Assembly (NCBI GenBank): GCA_016808115.1
Contig: JAEQBH010004103.1
Coordinates: 186,001-250,000 of the forward strand
Direction: 5' to 3'
DNA: 64,000 bases
DNA from: Tetrastigma voinierianum
Lineage: Eukaryota; Streptophyta; Magnoliopsida; Vitales; Vitaceae
Shown here: one piece after another, positions 57,519 through 64,000 of the stretch
Numbering within the stretch: the stretch's first letter is position 1
Layout: the number at the start of each line of letters is the position of its first letter
Program-made: the position numbers and the translations under genes
The notes under the pieces: model-generated
Database searches by the model: none
What the model was told of the DNA's origin: nothing
The model's input: only the letters and a program-made list of their open reading frames with translations

Positions 57519-58779
57519 CATAACTTGTGATGCCAAAGGAAACCCTAGCCCCCAAAACACCTCTTGAGCTCCCAAAACCCTAGAGAAAAATTCTCCAAAC
57601 TTGTGGATCCGAGTGGGTCATTTGAACCATTGCGAGCCGTGGAAGATTGCACAAAAGGAGGCGCCACCGGCCACCACCGCACACGCCGCCTGGGGGTGCG
57701 CCACCGCCGGACGGCCGCCGGAAATTTCACGGTTAACCGACCGACGCTCGATCCGCCGGAGAAGACGACGGCAATAGCCTTGTCGCGCCGGATTTTTCTG
57801 ACTGCATTTCACTTCGTGCCACCCCATACATTTCCACCATTTTGACCTTCACTCATCTACGCGGCCTTGCGATTTCCTCGCACCGCTTGGAAGTTACAAC
57901 GAAAACGAAATTACCGGGTTAGATCGCTCTTCCGCCACCACAAATGATCGTTGGACCAAGGTAATGGTACCAATGGAATTCCTTGGTCTTCGGGCTTTCC
58001 ATTGATATGTGGTTTGTAAATTTTGACATCGTTGCTAGGTTTCCATTTTTAGGTTGTTTTGATAATTACCGAGGAGCTCAGATCGAAATAGAGTACCGAC
58101 CGGTCAAATTTGGCAAAATTGGAAGTTGTATTAGTGAAATTGGATGTTTTTAGGAATTATGGACTGTTCAATTTCGAGAAATTAGCTTCCGGTGAAAAGC
58201 CCCAATTTTAGGTATCGGACCTATAGGGCACACCCTCGTAATCGACCCGTCTGAGTCCAATTTTGATGGTTTCATAGTTCTACCGCTTATTCTAAGGCTC
58301 GGGCATCCTAAGGTTGCTGGTTCAGCCATTGTGAACCTAAGCCGAAGTTTTATCTATTACGTGCACTCACGCCGCCGAGACGATCCCCGCAGTGAGCCAG
58401 ACTGAAATGGGTTTATAACCGAAGTGGCTTATATGCTTTTAAATGATTTGGGATATTATGTCGATATATCTATTATGATTTAATACTTTACATATATACT
58501 CGCTTGATCGATGGTCAAGCTGCATTCAAACATGATTTTCTAAGCCATATAAAACAAGTTAATATTTCATGTGAATTTTGTCAACATTTTAACTATTAGA
58601 AAGTTTTATCGTGTTCGTGATGAGCCTGGTGTTTGGATATTTTCAAGTACATGATTGAGGTTGTAAATTATCTTGAAAACTATTGTAAAAGAAAAAAAGG
58701 GGTGGATCTTGAGATTGCGGATCGACTCGATACTCAGACGCTGAAAGGTACATGTGAGAATGGGAACTAAGTGATTAGT

Positions 58780-59300
58780 TACCACGCTGGACGTGAGGTC
58801 GGTTTGATCCCGACGGTTGGGTATTTTGGGTCTTTACCACGCCGACGCCGGCGCTTCTGGGCTTGATCCCAACTGGCCGTGTGATTCCGCTTTTTACCAC
58901 GTTAACGTGAGCCTGGCCGATCCCGACCTGGCCGGGTATTCTCGCTTACCACGTTAACGTGAGGTCGGCTCGATCCCGACGGCCAGTATTTTGGTTTTAC
59001 CATCGCTGACGTGAGGCCTGGCTTGATCCCGACGGTCAGTATTCTCGGCTCTTACCACGTTGGACGGAGGTTTCCACCTCACGGCTTGGTATTCGGGCTC
59101 GCTAATGCTGACGCCGAGGCCCGGCTTCGACCACTCCGCCAGATTCGGGCTCGCCACTTCGCCGACGCCAGGCCTGGCTCGACCGACTACCGCAGATTCC
59201 GCTCGCCACTGCGACGCTGGCGTCGGCTCAATTCGACGGCTCGCATTTCGCGCTCTGCCACGCGGGGACGGAGGTCGGTTTAATTCGACTGGCTTAGATG
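58780..59300 (+). repeat. 53-bp minisatellite, about 10 units
   Basis: TACCACGTTGACGTGAGGTC-like unit starts at about 58780, 58837, 58896, 58949, 59000, 59055, 59103, 59155, 59208 and 59259. Each contains a GGCTCGATCCCGACGG-like core and TATTCTCGG-like end. Later units drift to GCCACTTCGCCGACGCC. Open frames across it are repeat by-products. Confidence 0.9.
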
Positions 59301-60065
59301 AGTACATGGTACCTACATAAACGTTGGTTTATGTGGTACGGACGTTGTTGATATTTTAAATGCGGTATAACCATATTTTAATACTCATGGTTTTGGTGCA
59401 TTCATGGTTATTTTTATCACTCGATGACTATACATGTTTTCAGGTCAGCTTTATGTCAGGTACAGCTCGTATTATGTTTTCATATCAGATTCGCTTAATT
59501 TGTCGAGTACGATCCGCATATGTCGACTCGGTAAAAAGTCAATTTTGTGAAATGTTTCTAAACTAGAACTTTACAAGAGGAACGGAAGGTTTCTGGGAGG
59601 AGAACCATTGAAATATAAAAGGTTATTTTTCCTTATAAACTATGACACTCACTCGAGATTTATTATCTCACATTATCGTTTCTAAATCGCTCCCCAGTCC
59701 GCATACCGGTGAGGGCCTATTCGCACCGGGATTCGACGTCGCCTCTCCGCCACAAATCGACGCACTTATCGCATTTATCTATTCGAGTTTGTTGTATTTG
59801 ACTTATTCATTTTTACTTTGCATTCCTAAATCCATACAATACTCTTAACGCTCTCGATATCTGTATTTAACTTTTACGACCTCATTTATAATTGTCAAGG
59901 GTTTATATATATATTTATGTATAATCGGGTATTAAATTAATTCATGGTGTTACTCCTTCCTCAAGGTGGGGTTCCACCGTATCTTCCCTAGGAATTATAA
60001 GGACTTCACTTCAAAGTGACCACCCGGAACCGGAGGTATCCGGCTCGGGTCTTCGTCAACAACTT

Positions 60066-61042
60066 AAGAAAACATCTCGCAGTGCTCATAAATCCGTGAC
60101 CTACATAATAAATCGTGACAATTAATATCAATATAATCGATAATTGAAAATTATCTAAATATTATCGAAAGTGTCGCGAATCGCACTCGCAAAGCGGTCG
60201 TAGCCACCTTAACCGTCGTGACCAAACCCGGTCATGAAGAGTCGGGCCAGTTCGCACATGCCAAATGCCAAACAAGCTACACTCCAAGCATAGCTACCAA
60301 CCATGCTGAGGTCACGAAATAGCTCCAGTAATATCTACTTCCGACACTGCTGCACTCTTATCGCCGAACAGAGTGCAACCAACCGTGACGGGGAGCAAGA
60401 AGGCTCGAGTAGCAAACTCGATATCATCATCGCGAGGGATTCCATGTTTTCTGCTCCATTTGTGAGTTTTGTTAACCCTAACTTCAATAAATCTTTTTGG
60501 TTAGGATGAAACTTAACACCCTGCGCCGGCACAACAAATAACCATTAAACAAACAAACCAAGCGATCCATACACAAGGTTAGTAGTCTCCATACCTTTTT
60601 TCGGAATGTATTGGCTGCTTCTTCTTCCCCTTTCTTCTTCTTCTTCTTCCTTCCTCTCCCTTTCTCTTCTCTCACCGTTTTTTCTTCTCCAAATGAGACC
60701 AAATTATCTTTAATCCATGTTTGTTAAGGCCATGTTCGCCAAGACATGAAAACTCATTTATTTGTTTTAAGTTTCCTTTATTTGCCTTTAGTCCTTAATT
60801 TCCCTCCCTTGCAATTCAATCATGCCATATTCTAATTTCACCCACTACTCTTTCTCAATTCCATAATCGTGATACTAACTTATTTATTTATGCCATTTAT
60901 GTCCTCAAGTGGTAATGACCACTTTACCCTTGTCTCTATTTTTCATTTCGGGTCTCTAATTTTTATTTCCGAAAATTCATATTTAGCTTATAATATACCC
61001 TAAACAAGTCCGAAACTACTAGGGTATATTTCGGGGTGTTAC
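60066..61042 (-). other. 3' LTR part (minus strand) of the next gypsy element
   Basis: Sequence leftward of the TGTAACACCCC start at 61043. It includes a (GAA)n-rich leader-like tract on the minus strand (60617-60680). How far left this LTR reaches and whether it meets the plus-strand block is unclear. Confidence 0.4.
60617..60680. repeat. (TTC/GAA)n microsatellite
   Basis: CTTCTTCTTCCCC then TTTCTTCTTCTTCTTCTTCC. The minus-strand frame across it is lysine-rich only because of the repeat. Confidence 0.85.
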
Positions 61043-61425
61043 AATTCTCCCCTCCTTATAAGAATTTCGTCCTCGAAATTCATACTCTGTCATTCGTATG
61101 TTCTTATGTCGCATCCTTCTTTCGTCTATCATTGATGACATTTATATTTTCTTTTCATTTTGCTCGGTCGAGCGTGATTCCTCACTTAAATGATTCCTAT
61201 GGATTAGAAGCCGGTAACCCTTGTTCCCAATTTTCAATAGCTTCTTCAACCCGATCTCGAAAATCCATCCATCTCTGGCACAAATACTGTGGCATCCACA
61301 TCAGGGGCCAACACTTTTCTATACATACGCATTTCTATGCTTTCTCTCATATACTCTATCTAGAATCGCCTAAACATAGGCTTTTCCAGAAACGCCTAAA
61401 CCTAGGCTCTGATACCACTAAACTT
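61043..61425 (-). mobile_element. Gypsy element core: PPT and PBS only ~0.4 kb apart
   Basis: Reading on the minus strand: an LTR end ATCGGGGGCGTGACA (to 61425), then AGTTTAG, then the tRNA-Met primer site TGGTATCAGAGCC (61417-61405). About 320 nt without a long frame follow, then ATTTCGAGGACGAAATTC and the polypurine AAGGAGGGGAGAA (about 61058-61046), then a new LTR start TGTAACACCCCGAAA at 61043. The CGAGGACGAA motif before the polypurine tract is the usual polyprotein end of chromovirus-type gypsy elements. The interior is nearly all missing. Confidence 0.75.
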
Positions 61426-62199
61426 GTCACGCCCCCGATCCCTGGCCCGACCGACAGAGTCCGAACCCAAGCTGCACAAGGAACCATATACGACTCTTAT
61501 TTATAACCAACAATCATTTACAATTAAAATGAACTACCAATCGGGAGGGTATCCATTAAAATTTATTCACATTTACTAAAGTCCCATTTCTTATACAAAT
61601 ACATATATATACATATCTAATACAAACATCGAGATCATGAATAAAGGCTTCATGCGAGCACCTATCTCCTCGAGATGGCCCAGATCACTGTGTGGAATGT
61701 CCTCGTCCTTCTTTATTCTCTTTAGTACTCTACACCCAGATTAACACTCCGTGTTGCTTTACGCTTGGGGGCGAACATATGACAATAACGACCAATAATA
61801 ATAATCGTTGTCAATGCCTTTTACATTTACTTTACTTACGCAAATAACAACGCCTATTCTTATTCGACTTAACTCATCTCATTATATACGAGATTTTATT
61901 CTTTTTCGCATTTTATCATTTTCATTCATATCACTCTCGTGTCAAGTCTTTTACAGGCTGTAACTCACTACATGTATGGCATATCATATCCTATCATATT
62001 CAAACAACGTATTCATATACAATGGCAAATCGAACCTGTCGTCATATTAAATAACTACGTGGTCAAATCAAACTAATACCCATACATATTGTAATCTTAC
62101 CATTATCACGGCCAGTTATTAATCAACTCCTGCTAGGAAATTACTGCTTTCATGATCTGGGATGCCCGTTAAACATTTTGTTTCGTTATATTTAATTCT

Positions 62200-62400
62200 T
62201 TGTTTTCAAAGGTGTCGCTGACCGAATCCCTACTGACCCGACGGACTGATCCAGTTTCGTTCCGCTTACTCCGACGCTTTCAATCAAAACATTTATTTTA
62301 TTTTATTAAATTCTTTTTGTTTTTAAAAGTGTCGACCGAACTCGACTTGACCCGATCATGGATCCGGAGCCTCGGTTTACTCCGACATTTTCAATTATCT
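62200..62400. repeat. Two-copy repeat, ~125 bp
   Basis: GTGTCG-(CT)GACCGAA followed by a GACCCG run, CCG(C/A)TTACTCCGAC and TTTCAAT appears at about 62211-62285 and 62330-62395, each preceded by T-rich TTTTATTAAATTC-like DNA. Confidence 0.6.
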
Positions 62401-62619
62401 TCCAAAACATGTCAAGCTTATGTTATTCTATTTCACCCTCTTAATTAAGAAACACTTCTTCGGCAATCCTACGACCATTTACAAATTCAAAACACTCCAT
62501 AACATTCACACTTAATACATGCATTTACCAATGATGCTCTTATCATGTCCGTGTAATGTAAAAGATACTTCTACAAATACACTTTTTTTAATACCATCGT
62601 TTTCTTTTCGGCCTGCGGA

Positions 62620-63090
62620 TTCCACATATAGCCATGTAATTCGACATCCGCGACTGCATTCCGCCGGCGAATCCCGCCTCGTCATTATCTGCAGCAGTAG
62701 TTCGATTTCACATTCAATATTACCGCCTCATAGGCGACCAGGAATGACATTCATTTACGTAGCTTCACAGGAATTCCTCGCCTGTCATTCGCAGTAATGC
62801 GACCACATTTCAGCCATATCAACATAGACTATAATTCATTATTTGCTGTGATTACTGCGAACTCGCTCGCTCCTGCCATTCCATTAGCAATGTGATTTTG
62901 CATTTCACATCGCCTTCACATATGGTTATAGTCGATATTCACGACAGAGCTCAGCTGGCAATTCGCCTGCTCGCCATTATTGGGGCACATTCAAGATCAT
63001 TATCGCCACATACGTTATAGTTTGATATTCACGCACAGACATTAGCCAGGAATCTCGGCCTCGTCGTCACTACCGTGATTTTCGCATTAG
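62620..63090. repeat. Degenerate tandem repeat, ~105-125-bp units
   Basis: ATTCACGACAGA, (A)GCCAGGAAT, CGCCT-(G)TCATTA and GATTTTGCATTTCACAT-like words recur in the same order about four times. Units are poorly conserved and boundaries approximate. Confidence 0.6.
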
Positions 63091-64000
63091 GAGCCAAACA
63101 CTGCTATTTTTCCTCACTACTAGCCAGCTTGGCGTTTTTCTGATCGGTCAGATAAAGATTTCAAATCGCTTTTACAGTGGGTACTGCTATCGCCCAAAGA
63201 GGCTGTTGTCACATGGTAGTGTGACACATTTTCGACAACAATCACCAAATCAACATATATATATATTACATAGTATATTTCGTTACCAACATTCATAGTC
63301 GCCATTCACGCAGTTCACCACGATACTCTCATTCATATATATTCTCGCCGCTCATCGACGCATAGCCATTCATGGCGCGTTTCTTATTCAAATTACCATT
63401 TTCGGGTTATGCGATACAATATATCACTTATGTGTTCGGCTGGTCTTCATTGTTCATGCTCACGCTCATTTTCGTTTCATTTTCATTTTCATAACAGTTT
63501 CATAGTTTTCATGAACATGCCTACATTTTTCATTTTCCAGCCTCATGCCTGTTACTATGTGGTATTTCAGTAGTATGCAGTCTGGCACGATATTCATTCT
63601 TTTACGAACTAAGTTTACTTAGAATTGAACATTCAAATAAAAGTTATATTTTCATGCTAAACCAGTTTGCTATTCTATTTACTCAGAACAAAGCTTGTAT
63701 TACTATTTTTCTTTCATTTTGAGTTCTAATCTCTATTTGACACAAGTAAGTCTTTTTGTACTTCTCGCTTAGCAGCCTTGGCTTTCTATTCTCATTGGAA
63801 TAATATTTGAGTACTGGGGTTCAGCATACCAATAAATTCTCCGAATTGATTTACAAAGTCGGAAACTGTGCCCACACAACACCCTGAGTGAATATGCGAA
63901 TTTCTTTTAGAGTCGTAATTCTTGACAATACTTTTCTTTCTTGCTCTTCTGAGTCTATTTGTGACCACTGAACACTCTCAAATGATACAGTCGAGAAGGC

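Larger units (their letters stand above)
57240..60065 (+). mobile_element. Gypsy LTR-like block, plus strand
   Basis: It has the layout of a long gypsy LTR: an upstream CGACTTACGGATAAAAAGTT region, a TATA box TATATAAG at 57511-57518, a leader with GAAACCCTAGC, a CG-rich stretch at 57650-57740, a 53-bp minisatellite (58780-59300), and GTATCCGGCTCGGGTC near the end (60040). It may be a solo or nested LTR. No primer-binding site is seen after it, and the left limit is uncertain (TGTAACGAATTCG at 57251 is one candidate). Confidence 0.45.
61426..64000 (-). mobile_element. 5' LTR (partial, runs off the window) of the minus-strand gypsy element
   Basis: Follows from the LTR end at 61425, so the start of this LTR lies beyond the window. 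AT-rich with CG-rich patches and two tandem-repeat zones (62200-62400 and 62620-63090). No coding frame of note. Part of the right end could be unrelated DNA. Confidence 0.45.

Noticed and set aside
57564..57845. Short proline/arginine-rich proteins near 57.6 kb
   Set aside because: They lie in the CG-rich leader of a gypsy LTR-like block and have no family features.
58954..59320. Arginine/glycine-rich proteins encoded in the 53-bp minisatellite
   Set aside because: Frames follow the repeat period on both strands and show no domain; repeat by-products.
60484..60702. Lysine-rich minus-strand small protein
   Set aside because: It is created by the (GAA)n microsatellite in an LTR leader.
61036..61506. 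156-codon plus-strand protein at 61.0-61.5 kb
   Set aside because: It spans the PPT, short interior, PBS and LTR end of a minus-strand gypsy element, so it is not a plausible gene.
1..64000. CRISPR array, prokaryotic operon or ribosome-binding sites
   Set aside because: No short identical repeats with unique spacers. All coding evidence is plant-like with spliced exons and transposons.

Overview
This window is nuclear DNA of a flowering plant. Several things point that way: split genes with GT-AG introns, AT-rich intergenic DNA, plant-type copia, gypsy, Mutator-like, LINE, SINE, MITE and TRIM elements, and a plant Ded1/DDX3-class RNA helicase. The repeat style resembles woody eudicots such as grapevine, but I cannot name the species. 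No bacterial-type operon, CRISPR array, rRNA gene or convincing tRNA gene was seen.

Layout. 1-10 kb is AT-rich and almost gene-free. It holds a cryptic AATTT/AAATT repeat, a decayed LINE (about 2.28-3.4 kb, minus) and a small unassigned reading frame (5936-6247, minus). 11.7-15.3 kb (minus) is a two-exon pseudogene of an F-box/kelch-repeat protein of the Arabidopsis At1g55270 (SAGL1) type. Its first exon and splice donor are intact, its F-box and kelch core are decayed, and its last 80 codons are open. 16.6-20.5 kb is intergenic, with a TA microsatellite and a SINE. 20.5-26.1 kb is a degenerate Ty3/gypsy element with a Tat-like gag; about 2 kb of its interior is an array of roughly 100-bp tandem repeats. 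26.1-31.1 kb is intergenic, with SINE tails and small repeats.

31.24-49.80 kb (minus) is the one clearly recognisable functional gene, a DEAD-box RNA helicase of the RH11/RH37/RH52 (Ded1/DDX3) family. It has six coding exons, all introns are phase 0, and the product is about 598 residues. Intron 2 is about 14 kb and holds a copia element, a 2.7-kb tandem duplication that copied half of that element plus its flank, three LINE 3' ends, SINEs, a MITE and an LTR fragment. Intron 5 (2.05 kb) holds a complete TRIM with 75-bp LTRs, a second MITE and a 50-bp-arm hairpin 41 nt downstream of its splice donor. Exon 1 has a 60-nt patch with frame breaks.

51-64 kb is transposon-derived: a 119-bp direct repeat pair, a cluster of CCGGATTT palindromes, a decayed Mutator-like transposase with a C-terminal OTU-like region (53.45-55.83 kb), a plus-strand gypsy LTR-like block carrying a 53-bp minisatellite, and a minus-strand gypsy element whose PBS and PPT are only about 0.4 kb apart.

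There is no gene cluster or pathway here. The interest lies in how one essential-type helicase gene tolerates a transposon-filled intron, in the decayed F-box gene, and in small, well-delimited mobile elements with readable target-site duplications. CG-rich stretches carry many small indels while nearby AT-rich DNA is well conserved, so local sequence error should be kept in mind.
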